Assembly (NCBI RefSeq): GCF_030272615.1
Contig: NC_081415.1
Location: 422,309,757 to 422,373,756, forward strand
DNA length: 64,000 nucleotides
Origin: Cryptomeria japonica
Lineage: Eukaryota; Streptophyta; Pinopsida; Cupressales; Cupressaceae
Direction of reading: 5' to 3'
The translations under genes were made by a program, and so were the position numbers. Positions 48,397 to 59,803 of this stretch are shown here, piece after piece; the stretch's first letter is position 1; each line of letters starts with the position of its first letter. A model generated the notes under the pieces. The model was not told where the DNA came from. It worked only from the letters and a program-made list of their open reading frames with translations, and made no database searches.

Positions 48397-50615
48397 AAGC
48401 CAATGGGATTGTTATCACTTGAACCTGCACCCCTCTTCGCTAAGCTATCAACTTAGCAGGCTTGTGACACATGGGAACCCTCCTAGGCCTGTGGGTTGCC
48501 TAAAAAATGGAGTGAACCTCCAGAGTAAGCTGGTTCTTTTCAAAATCTGCACCTAAACTAACAGCTTCTTCAAGGAATAGAGTAAGGAGGAAAAAACATG
48601 TAAAGCTGAAATCTAAATCTAAGGTGATTTGCACCAGATGATATTTTGAAATCCAACTAAGCAAAAGATACACAGTGTAACAGTGATAATAAACCTCTTT
48701 TACACTAACCAACAACCCATGATCTTTGCATCAATACTTCATAAGAAGGCTGGATAATCACAGTCCTAAGAGGAAAAAACCCTTTTCACAACCGAAGACT
48801 GGTAATTACTAAAAACACAGCTTATGACCTGCAAGAGCATATATGTTTCTGCATAGGGCATCAACAGAAAGTGCAATTTTAAGGGGGGCAAAAAGCCAAC
48901 CACAAAGAACTGACTAACCCTAAAGATACAATAACAGAAAAGATGAGAAGTAGAGAGGTAAGCCAAGCTATTATCCTTGCCAAACACGTATCACCAAGCT
49001 TTATAATTCCTGAAAATGTGTTACAAAAACATCCCTTCCTGTAGAGAGAACTCAAAAATTACAGTCTGCTAAAAGATGAATGAATCAGAACCCTAATCAA
49101 AATGAAGGCTTCTAGTATATATGCTTTTTTCCCAGGCAGTCAAAAAGGCTCCACCTCCTCCTTTTAGGTCGAGCAAACTCAAAAAACCCACCTTTTAGGC
49201 CCCAAACATGTCTGAAAAGGAATGTACTTGAGCCAAAAAGTCAAGCCACCCATTCTGCAACCATAAAACCCCATAAATGCATCATAAATGACTCTGAAAT
49301 ATCTCTGACAAGCCTGCAAGCCCTCATAAATGCAAAAATATCTCTCCCTGACCTCCAAATAAATGAAAACAAATATCTGATAAAGTGATTTTAAAAATCA
49401 TTATTACCTAATTGAACATTTGTTTGATTTTATTTTATTTATATTTAAAGTAAAGGCTTTAATAATATAAAAACAATAAAATTATTTTATTTAAAGTGAT
49501 AAAGATAAATCACTTTAATAAGATAATTTTATTATCTTTATTTATTAAATAATAAATGTAATAAAAAAAATATTTATTTAAAGCGTTTTATTTAACACTT
49601 TACTAAATAATTTCCTTTTTTACATTTATTACATTTTTACTATAAGTATAAATAAAATAAAATCACATGTTTAATTAGGTAATGACTTTTTTTTTTTTTA
49701 ACTTTTAAAAAAAACATTTATTTATATTTATTGAAAGGCATATTTCCTAAGTGATTTAAACTCACTTGATAAGATATGTGGAAATAAAAAGAAAAAGTGA
49801 TATTAAATCACTTAGGAAGCAATGTAAGTGTTAAATTAAAACGCTCCCCTCCTCTTAGGTATTTCACGAGGAGAAAGAGAGAGGAAATGAAAAAGAACAA
49901 AAGCAAACTGAAAACCTAAAGTTTTCATTCCCCACTTCATTCGATATCTGGAAACTTCTCTTTGAAGCTGGGCGCCGCTAGGGTTTGAACTGGGCATGGA
50001 AGGAGGAAGAAGAAATCAGTCATTTGCTGTTGCTAGGCGTAATTGTGAGTGCTGGGCCTATGGGGCGTTTACGGCCTGATCTTCTCTCTGTGTTTTTGTT
50101 GATTCCGAGCCTATTTTAGGGAGCGGCCGTGGAGATTTTCTTATATTTCTGTGTATTTCCTGGGCGTTCGATATTCATCCTTGCTGCTAGGGGCGATTTT
50201 TTCTTGGCTTTTCTCTCTGCTTACAAGTTCGCTATTTTTTACCAAGTCTGGAAAGAATATTTGTATTTTATGAATTATTGCATGGCTTTTCAATTTAACC
50301 TGAATATCTCTAAACACGTAGAAGAAACAGATAAACAGAAAAATATATGTTTGAACCCCTCCACAGTCTCCACCTTTAATATTGTTCCCAGTATTGCCTC
50401 TGTGTAGTTGATAGTAACTTTAGAACGAAGGTTGACGCCATCCCTTTCAATTCCTTGCATTTTCTGTATATTAAGAAACACATACAGGTCACCAGCTGGG
50501 TTTTAGAAAGAATTGCAGGCATTTTCGCCATTAATGGCTGCCACTGCTTACCCCCTTTGACATCTTCAGTTCTGGTTCTGATTTTCTGAGAATAATTTTC
50601 CGAAAAATAAGGGTT
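48397..50615. other. Interior of element 3, left half
   Basis: 48400-49380 shows no frame. 49390-49830 is extremely AT-rich. From 49850 to 50260 the sequence becomes GC-richer and resembles a plant 5' leader plus first exon (GTTTGAACTGGGCATGGAAG at about 49985-50004, then AAATCAGTCATTTGC). The frame is short (stop within about 25 codons) and has no known domain. Confidence 0.35.
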
Positions 50616-51447
50616 TTAAACTCCACACGTTTCATTCTTCATAACATGCCAATGAAACCCCTTAAGATTTTTCGCTACGGCTTTATCCAGACTAGAAATA
50701 ACTTGTTCTTCCCCTATTATAAATTGAAAAGAATCCTCGCCTTCAGATCCCTTCTGCTTAAAGACCGTGCCATCTTGTAGCTTAGCGATATACCTGATCT
50801 GAACAACTGTTCCATCGCTTGGTTTTTCATACCCTTCACCTTTTTTCAAAATTTTCTTTACAACCTTCTTATCTTCTGTAATTTCTTTCACAGACTTAAA
50901 TGGAATTAATTCCAGAGTGACAATAAGGTTTGCATTTGGTGGAACTGCAACAAAAACCCCTGCAGCATCTCTACCCTACTCACCAAAAGCATACACAGGT
51001 TTTATTGTGAGAATGGCCTTTTCTCCACTGTTCATTGTTTTCACTGCCTTTGCAATGGCAGGACAAAAGTTTCCATCATTGACATAGAACTCCACGCCTT
51101 CCTCTCTTGTTTTTTGCCACAATTGTTCCATCCTCAAGTTTAGCTTCATATTTCACAGTCACCTCATCTGCATATTTGGGTTTCTCATAATTTTCTCCTT
51201 GAGAGATTATTTTCTTGAGAATTCCACCATCCTTGCATACATCAACTACACTAGTCCAAGAGATGAGTTCCACGTCAAGCTGAATGGTGGTATTGGGAGG
51301 AATAGAAGGAGGTCTTCCAGCAGAGCCATATGCTAATTCTGGAGGTATTGTAAAGAGTGCATTTTCTTCTTTCTTCATTGTAATGATTCCTTGATCCCAT
51401 CCTTTGATAACTTCACTGCTGTGTGCATCTCTGAATGACTGTTTGGA
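50616..51447 (-). pseudogene. FKBP62/ROF1-like peptidyl-prolyl isomerase, intronless fragment
   Basis: Three consecutive FKBP domains are readable on the minus strand. The C-terminal half of domain 1 has VIKGWDQGI, ALFTIPPELAYGSAGRP and IQLDVELISW. A near-complete domain 2 has KYEAKLEDGT, FCPAIAKAVKTM and KPVYAFGE. Most of domain 3 has VVQIRYIAKLQDGTVFKQKG and EEQVISSLDKAV. The order and linkers (GGILKKIISQGENYEKP, VVKKILKKGEGYEKP) match plant multidomain FKBPs, which are HSP90-linked prolyl isomerases with a TPR tail. Breaks: a frameshift near 51112 and a TAG at about 50976. No introns interrupt ~270 codons, although plant ROF1-type genes have many, so a processed copy is likely. The 5' third and TPR part are absent. 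A TTTTCAG at 51448 could be a relic acceptor. Confidence 0.85.
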
Positions 51448-52473
51448 CTGAAAATGGTGGAAAAACATTAAAAACCCTCCTTTTGTCATCTGCCATTTAA
51501 TGTTGTGCATTAAAATATGTATTTTATGAAAACTGCAGCTGCATACTTCTACAAACTACTCTTGAATCTGAATATCATTTGCAAGGACGTAGCTGTCTTG
51601 AAATTGTTGAAATGTCTGATCAATAACACCTCTTCCAGTTTATCATAAAAAAATTTCAGGCTTGATGCATAAAATGTCCTCTTAATGATCATTTGTAAAT
51701 ATTTGCACATCTTGTTCCTGCTCCTTGCATGCATTTTCCCTTATACCTTTTGGAAAGGCGTATTAAATGTTGTTTGAAGACTTGTGCACCTGCTGTCATG
51801 GAAGATATGTAGCCTGTGGCGTGAATGATTGCTGCCCATACTGACTTTATATCTTGTTTGTATCACTTTCTGGAATATGACTGCATGCCTTTGTGAATCG
51901 ATCACTGTGATTGTATCTTCGATTATATGCATCCCTTCTATAATTGTGTTTAATGGTATCTTGCATTGTGTTAGAAAATGTCTTCATTATGATTCTGAAA
52001 ATGCATTGTATTCCTTACTATTCGCTGTCCACTGAGTCTGAAAAACTAAATATGCATTTTCTATACTTAGTGTACAGCTTTCTGTATGCACTGCATATCT
52101 CATTAGCATGCATAAATACCTTGTCCACGTCCTTAAAAAGGAAAGTCTTATCATGCTTATTGGTTGATCATGTGATTGTATACTTGCGTTTTGTTACTCT
52201 TTTTCCTTTTATCACCAGCTCTGATATAATTTGATTGTATGGGACCTTGCTATCGTTTCACATGAGCTGGGCTCAACCCTTGTGGGAGCCTCATTCATCT
52301 CCACTCATTTTTGTGAATTTTGTGACCAGCAAACTGTCCTTTTTCCTAATCCTGTACATGAAACAAACATGTTAGCAAAAATATGCATATGTATGGTGAT
52401 TTTCCTTTGATCTAATATTTGTCTTTCGAGATCCCTTTGTGATGCGAGTTATATGCATCTGATGCATGTAGGG

Positions 52474-52521
<48 letters not shown>

Positions 52522-52605
52522 TGCATTAGTACACATGTTAGAAATGTAGTCAGCCATTGCTTAGAACAAAATGTTCTAACGCATTGCATATTTTAACTCT
52601 TTTGC
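51448..52605. other. Interior of element 3, intron-like stretch
   Basis: T-rich sequence with many GCATGCA-like words and an (AT)n run. No coding domain. Confidence 0.35.
52477..52518. repeat. (AT)n microsatellite
   Basis: About 42 bp of pure AT dinucleotide. Confidence 0.95.
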
Positions 52606-52845
52606 AGGTATCGGAAGGAAAGCAGATACGGACCAGGGTGAAGCAGCAAGACAAAGGCAACGTCGAGTCTACTTCAACTGTTCCAGTCATTCAGGCAATG
52701 ACTGGTTCCATTCTCAACATGCCTTCTTCATTTTTTGTACTTGTGTATACATATCTGTATATTTCTTTTCTGCACTTGATGCATGTAGCTAGTCTCACGG
52801 CTCATTGTGTGGGACGCACGTTTGAATATTAATAAAATAGTTCTC
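52606..52845 (+). other. Terminal-exon-like segment with poly(A) signal
   Basis: A pyrimidine-rich stretch ending TTTTGCAG (to 52607) is followed by about 130 bases of GC-richer sequence (GTATCGGAAGGAAAGCAG...). Then come a T-rich 3' region and AATAAAATAG (about 52833-52842). It looks like the last exon of a plus-strand gene. I do not recognise the product in any frame. It is opposite in orientation to the neighbouring FKBP pseudogene, so they are separate fragments. Confidence 0.35.
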
Positions 52846-53499
52846 CTTTTGATGAGATGTCTCTTTCCTTTGTTGTTACAGACTAGAAGTATTAAAAAGT
52901 ACCATCTTTAGCTCATTCCTTAGTGCAGTTGGAAACACAAAAATAGAGAAGCAGTACACACTTGTTTTATTTTGTAAAATTAGCATATCTTAACCTATTT
53001 TTCAGCTAGAAGCGAAAAATAGGTAATAGGGATTTCATAAAATTTGGCAAATTTTTTGAGAAAAAATTCATAACCTTCTTATCTGGGATTTTTTCCAGAA
53101 ATTTGGTTTTTTGATTTTTTATAAATCGTTAGAGGTTTTGTTGAAATCTTTGCAGAATTTTGTGGGCTCTTTTGGAGCTATAATTCAAAAAAATTCTGGG
53201 TTCGTGGACCTATGTTCGTGGGCAATTTGGGTGATGGGTTTGAAGATCGTGGAGGATTTCTTTTGTTTTTTCATGCCCACAGATTTCTAGTTTTTGTTCG
53301 CGACTGTGGTGTTTCAGATTTGCAACCCGCATTTGTATTCTGCATCCTACGACCTAGGGTTTCAGATCCTCTATACTTGCGGTCTAGGGCTTCGTGGAGT
53401 CGGGCATTGTTCAATGTCTTCATCTCCCTAAAACAATGTGACTAGGGCACGCAATCTACCTCTTTGTTTGGTCACCTGGACATGTCCTGATGGGTTTTA

Positions 53500-53925
53500 T
53501 TAAACTTTTTTCACTTAAAAAATTTTTGATGGGTTTTAATAATTTTTTCCCTTAAAAAATTATGGGAGGGTTTTAATAATTTTTATCCTTAAAAAATTAT
53601 GTTGGGTTTTACCGTTTTTCCTCAAAAACGAAGTTTTGTATTCTGATTTGTGCCTCAGATTTTTGGGTTTTTGTTTGTGGGTTTTGATTGATTTTTCACC
53701 TCAAAAATCGTGTTTGGGTTTGATCGATTTTTCACCTCAAAAATCATGTATGGTCATCTATAATTTGCGATGTTCGTCTGGGATTCTAGGTTTTGCATAA
53801 TTTTGTCCTCAAAAATCATGAGTGCAAGTGTTCCTATCTTAGGGTTTTTACCCTTTTTTTCCGAAAAAAAGATGCTTTGTAGACTTCAATTTCCGGGTTG
53901 GCGATTTTTTCCTCAAAAATTGTGG
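53500..53925 (+). repeat. Nine GGGTTTT-hairpin units
   Basis: GGGTTTT (or a close variant) followed by a T-run, a C-rich loop such as CACCT or TCC and a matching A-run recurs about nine times. Clear cases are GATTTTTCACCTCAAAAATC at 53690 and 53726, AATTTTTTCCCTTAAAAAATT near 53551 and ATTTTTATCCTTAAAAAAT near 53580. Spacing is irregular (28-75 bp). The tract lies about 200 bases before the right LTR of element 3. Confidence 0.7.
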
Positions 53926-54139
53926 CTTCTTGCAATCTGTTCTAGGGTGTCATGCTCATCTGCAAAAGTTTGTGGACGATTTGTGTTATCCAGAAGTTCT
54001 TTAGATTCTGGGAGAGTTAGTGGTAGGCTCATCTTAGTGACAGGGCCAATGGCAGGCTCATGTCGCAGAACGTTCTGAGAAGAAGGGGGCAGCCTTCTCT
54101 GTTTTTCTCTCCGTAGGTAGAACGATGACCATTAGGGAG

Positions 54140-54288
54140 GGTATTAGAATTAAGTAATGTTTTTTTTTAATGGTCATCTTAGTCATCTTAGTCGTCTTTA
54201 GTTAGTTTCATTTTAGAAACATCGTCTCTTGTAAAGTCTTTATATAAAGCTCTCACTCTATTGTTTAATAACATCAAATATTTTAACA
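54140..54288 (+). repeat. Right LTR of element 3
   Basis: It matches 48210-48384 except for an internal ~27-bp gap and scattered changes. It is preceded by the purine tract TTAGGGAGG. Confidence 0.7.
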
Positions 54289-54908
54289 TGTTGGTCTCTA
54301 GTTTTGGGTCTTATCCTTGTTTTGGTTTAAGTCATCATAGAGCCCTAATGTTGATTTAGTGTTGAGTCAGAATGTGTAGCCTTGAGATCATCATTGTTAG
54401 ATTGTTCATTTTGTCATCTTGTCATATCTACTATAAGAGTGAATATGTCTATATACACACATAAACTAAGTACAATAATAGTTATGTGTATATGTATTTA
54501 TGAATGTGACTTTTCGACGCGAACGTATATACATAGACTTGATACATATTGAGAATAAGTAAAAGAATGCATGTATAATTATATATATTTACTAGCACTT
54601 GTACCTATAGGAGGTTCAAGGTGAATACCGATAGGAAAATAAAGGTAAGACTTAAAATGTATTTTAATATTATAAAATTAGTTATATTCAAATATAAATG
54701 TTTGTAGAAACTCTTTCATGCATAAACATAATTGTAAATGTCAATCTATTTGCAAAATATGACTTTTCATTAAAAGAAAAGTTTTTAAAAATCTACTAAA
54801 ACCATAAAGTATATGTATTAAACTATTAAAAACAGATACCGCAATCTGTCAGGTATAACTTCATATCTGCATGTCACAAACATCAATTTACATAAACATG
54901 ATACATTA
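54289..54908. other. No gene recognised
   Basis: AT-rich, nothing supported. Confidence 0.4.
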
Positions 54909-55285
54909 ATTCTGAAATTAATCTTCTCAGATTCCACTGTAAATCCTTATTCATTATTGTTTAAACAAAGAAGTGTGTAAGCAATATCATAACAAACATT
55001 TTGGGTTTAGTTTTAATCTCACATAAGAGATGGCTAGAGAGAAGACTGATTCTAATGTTACTCTAGGTTATGCCATTTGTACATGGAAACCCCAAGAAAT
55101 ATGTGTAAGTAGTTTGTCAAATTTATTTAGGTCACTCACAAATTGAACTTTAAGCAATAGAAGTGGAGTCATACCATTATTATAGAATTCTACAAAACAA
55201 ATAGGCATGGGCAACGTGCTTTTAAGGATATAGCAGTATCATCTCTACAATAAATGGACCATAACAAATTCGTAATTGCTTCCAA
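54909..55285. repeat. Direct duplication, first copy
   Basis: About 377 bp match 56734-57125 in the same orientation, including CCTTATTCATTATTGTTTAA, GTTACTCTAGGTTA and ACAAATAGGCATGGGCAAC. There are no TG/CA ends, so these do not look like LTRs. Offset is about 1.83 kb. Confidence 0.85.
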
Positions 55286-56733
55286 TGTCTGTCTTGAGAT
55301 CCATCTACTTAAGAATTGACGATTCTTATGTGAATGAAATAGGTGCTCTTTCTCCTTGTCTAGGTCCAGAGGATTTGACATAGTTTGTGCAATAACTGTC
55401 GAAATTTCTGTCCAGCTTTTTCCTTTCCTACATTGGGTTGTGATTGTACTAGTTGTGCAAGAAAGACTTTTTTATAGCCATGATATTCATTGTTTCAATT
55501 GTGGTAGATTGACAGAATTCATATTACTTTCCTCATGATTTGCTTTGCAGATTTTGGCACCATTCTTTCTTCTGATTGTTCTATAGAGTAATTTGTTGTG
55601 TCTGTACACACCAATTATAATCTTGCTAGTTGTTGTGGAGTTTGAGTTTGATGAATGATATGTTCAACCTTTTTTGCATTCTTCTTATGTAGGTGATTTC
55701 AATTTGTGGAGTTACCTTTTTTTTTTTGGGAAAGCCTTCCTCTTATACTTACCTTCAATACTTGTCATGAAAGGTAAGGTACCACCAAGTTTTGTACTAA
55801 GAACAACTCCATTTCTGTGGGAGCAATACCACTACATGCTGCTATGATATTTCAACTCTTCTGGCACACTCAAAGTCCCAAATACCAATGTGCTGTAGGT
55901 TTGGGAAATCATTAATGTGATTCTGAACTGTTTTGTGACTTTGGTCCCACTGTTAATGCCATTGATTCCTTTTCATATACTTATTGCCACAGCACCGTGG
56001 AGTTGGAATTTATCAATGAATGCTTTAACAAATTGCTAATAGGTACTTTCTTATCCTCATGTTTATATTGCAACTCCAAGTGGCAGCCTTCGGCTGGGGA
56101 AGGCTTCAATATAGCAAAGGTGATAATTTCTAGGATTGAGGAGTTCTAGATTTAAAATGCGATTCAATCTACTAAAGCAAATTATCCAAGGCCTTTGGAT
56201 CATATTTCTCTAGAACCATGGAAAATCAAGATTGACCTAGACTTTGAGCAAATAATGACCACTTAACCTGAAACTGCAATATGTACTTGGTGCACTTAGA
56301 GACATAAATTTGTTTAGAATTTGATCAAACTAAATGCACATCTTATTTATGTGTTTCTGCACCTGATTGCCAATCATTGACACGAGAGTTAACCAGGTTA
56401 GTGTCTATTTGCAATTTCATATTGTATTGAGTGTAAATGAACGATAGACTAGTGGGTTGTGGGTTGGAATTGCGTACTTATTGTATCATGACATCTTTCG
56501 ACTGTACATTTTGATCTCGGAGCCTTTGCACTCTGTACCATTGTCCAAGCCTAGGATGATTTGGGGGACATCGGTAAGATGATAAGGCTAGTTGCTATAA
56601 AATTAAGCAGAAACGGAAGCTTGCAGAACAGAAGGAAGTAAATCATATTAATTGAGGATGTAGAGATATATGGTATGCCTAAGGAGTATTTTTGAAATTG
56701 TAACTTCCATCACTATTAATTTATGTTACACCA
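55286..56733. other. Spacer between duplicated blocks, no gene recognised
   Basis: AT-rich sequence with no domain-bearing frame. Confidence 0.4.
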
Positions 56734-57125
56734 ATTTTTCTGAAATTAGTCTTCTAAAATTCCACAGTAAATCCTTATTCATTATTGTTTAAACAAAGTA
56801 AGCGTGTAAGCAACATCATAACAAACATTTTGGATTTAGTTTTAATCTTACAAAAGAGATGGATAGGGAGAAGGTTGATTATAATGTTACTCTAGGTTAA
56901 GCCATTTGTAGCCATTTGTACATGGAAACCCGAAGAAATATGTGTAATTATTTTGTCAAATTTATTTTTAAGTCATTCACAAATTAAACATTGAGCGATA
57001 AAAATGGAGTTCATACAATTATGATAGAATCTTACAAAACAAATAGGCATGGGCAACATGCCTTTAAGGAATAAGCGCTATCATCTCTACAATAAATGGA
57101 TCATAACAAATTGGTAATTGCTTCA
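56734..57125. repeat. Direct duplication, second copy
   Basis: Diverged copy of 54909-55285, with a small internal duplication of TAGCCATTTGTA-like sequence near 56900. Confidence 0.85.
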
Positions 57126-57195
57126 ATATAAGGGTTCCAAGACAATTTTCGCCATGCAACAACAGTCACAATCCCATAGAATTGTGCCATATCTA

Positions 57196-57391
57196 TGATG
57201 AATACTACGAGGGGGGGCTGAATTAGTATGCCAAAAATATTTGCACTTAAAAACTTTGCAAGACTAACAGTAAACCGGTAAAACAGTTTAGTAGACAAAC
57301 CGGTTAACACACATGCAAACCAAATAGCTAATAAAGCATTCACCCACAGAAGCACAAACACCATAACACAAGAGACTTTGACGTGGAAACC
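57196..57391 (-). repeat. Degenerate LTR of the two-ORF family, left part
   Basis: GAGGGGGGGCTGAATTAGTA and the following CCAAAAATATTTGC resemble the plus-strand left end of the element 2 LTRs (GAGGGGAGGGGTGAATCAGT, then CCAAAACTTTC). The block carries the family's ACCGG motifs. It is cut at 57391 by the giant solo LTR. Confidence 0.5.
57387..57391. repeat. Target site duplication of the giant solo LTR, left copy (AAACC)
   Basis: Identical to 61663-61667. Confidence 0.85.
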
Positions 57392-57812
57392 TGTTGTGAC
57401 GTTTTCACACATCGCCCCATTGCAAATGGGGACCCATGTTTTTTGCTTTTTTAGGGTTTGTTTTTTGGTCTTTTAGGGTTTTGTTAGTTAGCCTTTGCAT
57501 TTTGAGTGTCGCCCAGGTGATCACATGGATAAGCAAGTCCGGCTTGAGTGATGTCCTGATCCTGAAATTTGGCTAAGTCTGAAAGTCCTGATCCTGAATT
57601 TTGGCTAAGTCTGGAATGTCCTGATCCTGAATTTGACTAAGTCTGGAAACTAAAAAAACCTCCAAAAACTAGATTTTGCAATATAACTCCTGGAGGTCTG
57701 AAACCACTCTCAAACATCCTGAAAGTATATATGGAATATAACTTAAAGTATCTTATACTTAAATGTTATATTCCATAAAAGTTATCCTGATAGAGAGTTC
57801 GAAAGTCAAATT

Positions 57813-59470
57813 TCGCTCCTATCCTTCACTGAGGATCCAGAGCGAATTTCGCTCTTGTCCCTCCCAGGAGGACCAAGGCGAAGCGCTCCTGTCCCTCACC
57901 AAGGGACCAGGGCGATAATACTTATTTGAGCCATTCCTGACCTTGTTTGGACGAATTGAGACATCAAAGGCATGGTGAAGGGCAAAATGAGCATGATGGA
58001 GCATCCAGACTTGATCAAAAGCAATGAAATGATGAAGTTTTTGCCTAGAAGGTCAAATTCGCTCCTGTCCCTCACTGAAGGACCAGAGCGATTTTCTTTA
58101 TATGCACAATTTTAGACCTTTTTTTGGACATTAACTTTTATTCATAGCATGAAGCAGGATGATATCTTCCCTAGCAAGGACATTTCATGGTGAAAAGTGA
58201 AGCATTTGGGCCTGGAGGACAAAAATCGCTCCTGTCCCTCACTGAAGGACCGGAGCTTGAATTCCAAAATTGCCTTGTCCTTGAAAGTTTTGAACGATTT
58301 CGCGAATTGAGAGGATCAAAGGAGATACATTTTATCAGTTGAATATAACTTGAAAGCGCAATCATGAGGAAAATTGACCCTAGAAGCAAAATCGCTCCTG
58401 TCCCTCTGCCAGGGACCAGGGCGAATTTAAGTGATAGCTCCCGTCCCTCTCTCAGGGACCAGAGCGATTTTCCCTATAAGACAAGTTTTGGGCGAAGATC
58501 AAGTAAGTGTTAAGTTTGAGGCAAGCAAAGGAGGCGTAACAAGTCCGTTGAAGATAATTTGAAGATTGCAAAAACGCCAAGTGAAGCCCATATTGTCCTA
58601 GGCGCTCCTGTCCCTCTCCTAGGGACCAGAGCGATTTTTTTCCTTAGACAAATCTCTCGCTAAGATGAAGCAAATTACATGTCAAGGATGAGTGAAGGGA
58701 AGCATAGCGGATCCATTGAAGATGGTTTTAAAAGTTAGCAAAGCATGATTGAGCCTACAAGTGAAAGTTCGCTCCTGTCCCTCAGCCAGGGACCAGGGCG
58801 AACTCAAGGTTATTTAATATTCCCTCCAAGCTTAAATCACTCCAAGCTAAGACACAAAGGGGCAATGATGTTTGGAACGCCTCGGAGAGAAAGTAAAGTA
58901 TCAAAGACCGCAAAGGTGATGGAAATGCCCAAATTCGCTCCTGTCCCTCACCAAGGGACCAGAGCGAAATGTTCAAGTGTGTCCAAGTTTAAGTTGCCAC
59001 TCACATTTCAAGTGTTCAAAAGGGAGTAAGGAACATCATTTTACACCGTGAAGGCAATTGCAAGTTGATATAAACAAGGATGAGCACAAGGAACAAAGGT
59101 TCGCTCCTGTCCCTCACCAAGGGACCAGGGCGATATTCACTCAAATATCAAATTTGCATTGTAAAGGACGAGTAAAGTATGCATGGAATGAATGGATAAC
59201 ATTGTTACTTGCCTTGCGATATAAATTGGTGATTAAAGAGACAAAGACCCAAGGAAAAAGGCAAGTTCGCTCCTGTCCCTCACCAAGGGACCAAGGCGAA
59301 AGTACTTTAAAGCGCACTCCTTCCACAAAAGGGACGAATTAAGCTCAAGATTCCCAATTAAAATGCTATTTTGGACGTCTAAAACATGACTCTGAACGTG
59401 AAAAACAAGAAAAACAAGGCCAAAATGAAGGAGCGCTCCTGTCCCTCTCCCAGGGACCAGAGCGATATGG
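57813..59470 (+). repeat. Thirteen phased palindromes
   Basis: The core TCGCTCCTGTCCCT-loop-AGGGACCAGGGCGA occurs with its GCTCCTG at 57815, 57851, 57885, 58061, 58228, 58394, 58437, 58604, 58771, 58937, 59103, 59269 and 59435 (variants at 57851, GCTCTTG, and 58437, GCTCCCG). Nine palindrome pairs are 166 or 167 bp apart: 58061-58228-58394 and 58437 through 59435. The first three lie 34-36 bp apart, 57885 to 58061 is 176, and one pair is 43 bp apart. The strong stem is GTCCCT/AGGGAC with a five-base loop. Outer TTCGC/GCGAA extends it. Intervening sequence does not align obviously. Confidence 0.93.
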
Positions 59471-59795
59471 TTAGTGTCCCTTATTCCTCCCATGCTTAGG
59501 TGCCAATATTTTCGAATTACATTAAAATGCCAAATTCGATAAAAATGTGAAAGATTTAATTAAATTGGTATTTAAAAATAGCGCATGGACATTCAATAAT
59601 CAATTTAAAGCCTTTAAAAAAATCGAAGTTTTTAATTACAAAGGCATTCAATTAATTATTATTAAATTAAATTTTAAAAAAAAGGAGCGCTTGGGATATT
59701 ATTTTGCAAGGTCGGCCCCCTCTTTTATTAAATTTTATTTGTTTTTTGGGCCTATTTTCCAAGTCGGCCTAGGGGCAATTATCAAGATGAGCGCC

Positions 59796-59803
59796 TATAT
59801 AAG
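59796..59803 (+). promoter_or_regulatory. TATA element 1 of the giant LTR
   Basis: TATATAAG about 330 bases after the last palindrome, followed by AGGGGTGTGTTGAGC. A plausible core promoter. Confidence 0.5.

Larger units (their letters stand above)
48210..54288 (+). mobile_element. Candidate short-LTR retrotransposon carrying host gene fragments (element 3)
   Basis: Direct repeats at 48210-48384 and 54140-54288 share GGTCATCTTAGTCATCTTAG and ATAACATCAAATATTTTAACA. The left copy holds ~27 extra bases. TGGTATTAGAGC, a near-perfect initiator-Met primer site, follows the left copy at 48385. TTAGGGAGG precedes the right copy. No gag or pol is found in the 5.7-kb interior. It holds an antisense FKBP62-like pseudogene, a spliced-looking exon with poly(A) signal and a hairpin-rich tract. 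No convincing target duplication is seen, so the unit may be composite. Confidence 0.6.

Noticed and set aside
54909-57125. LTR pair of a small element
   Set aside because: The repeats lack TG...CA ends, a primer site and a purine tract.
57813-59470. CRISPR-like spacing of a short repeat
   Set aside because: Palindromes vary between units, spacing is far too long, and the setting is a plant LTR with TG/CA ends and a target duplication.
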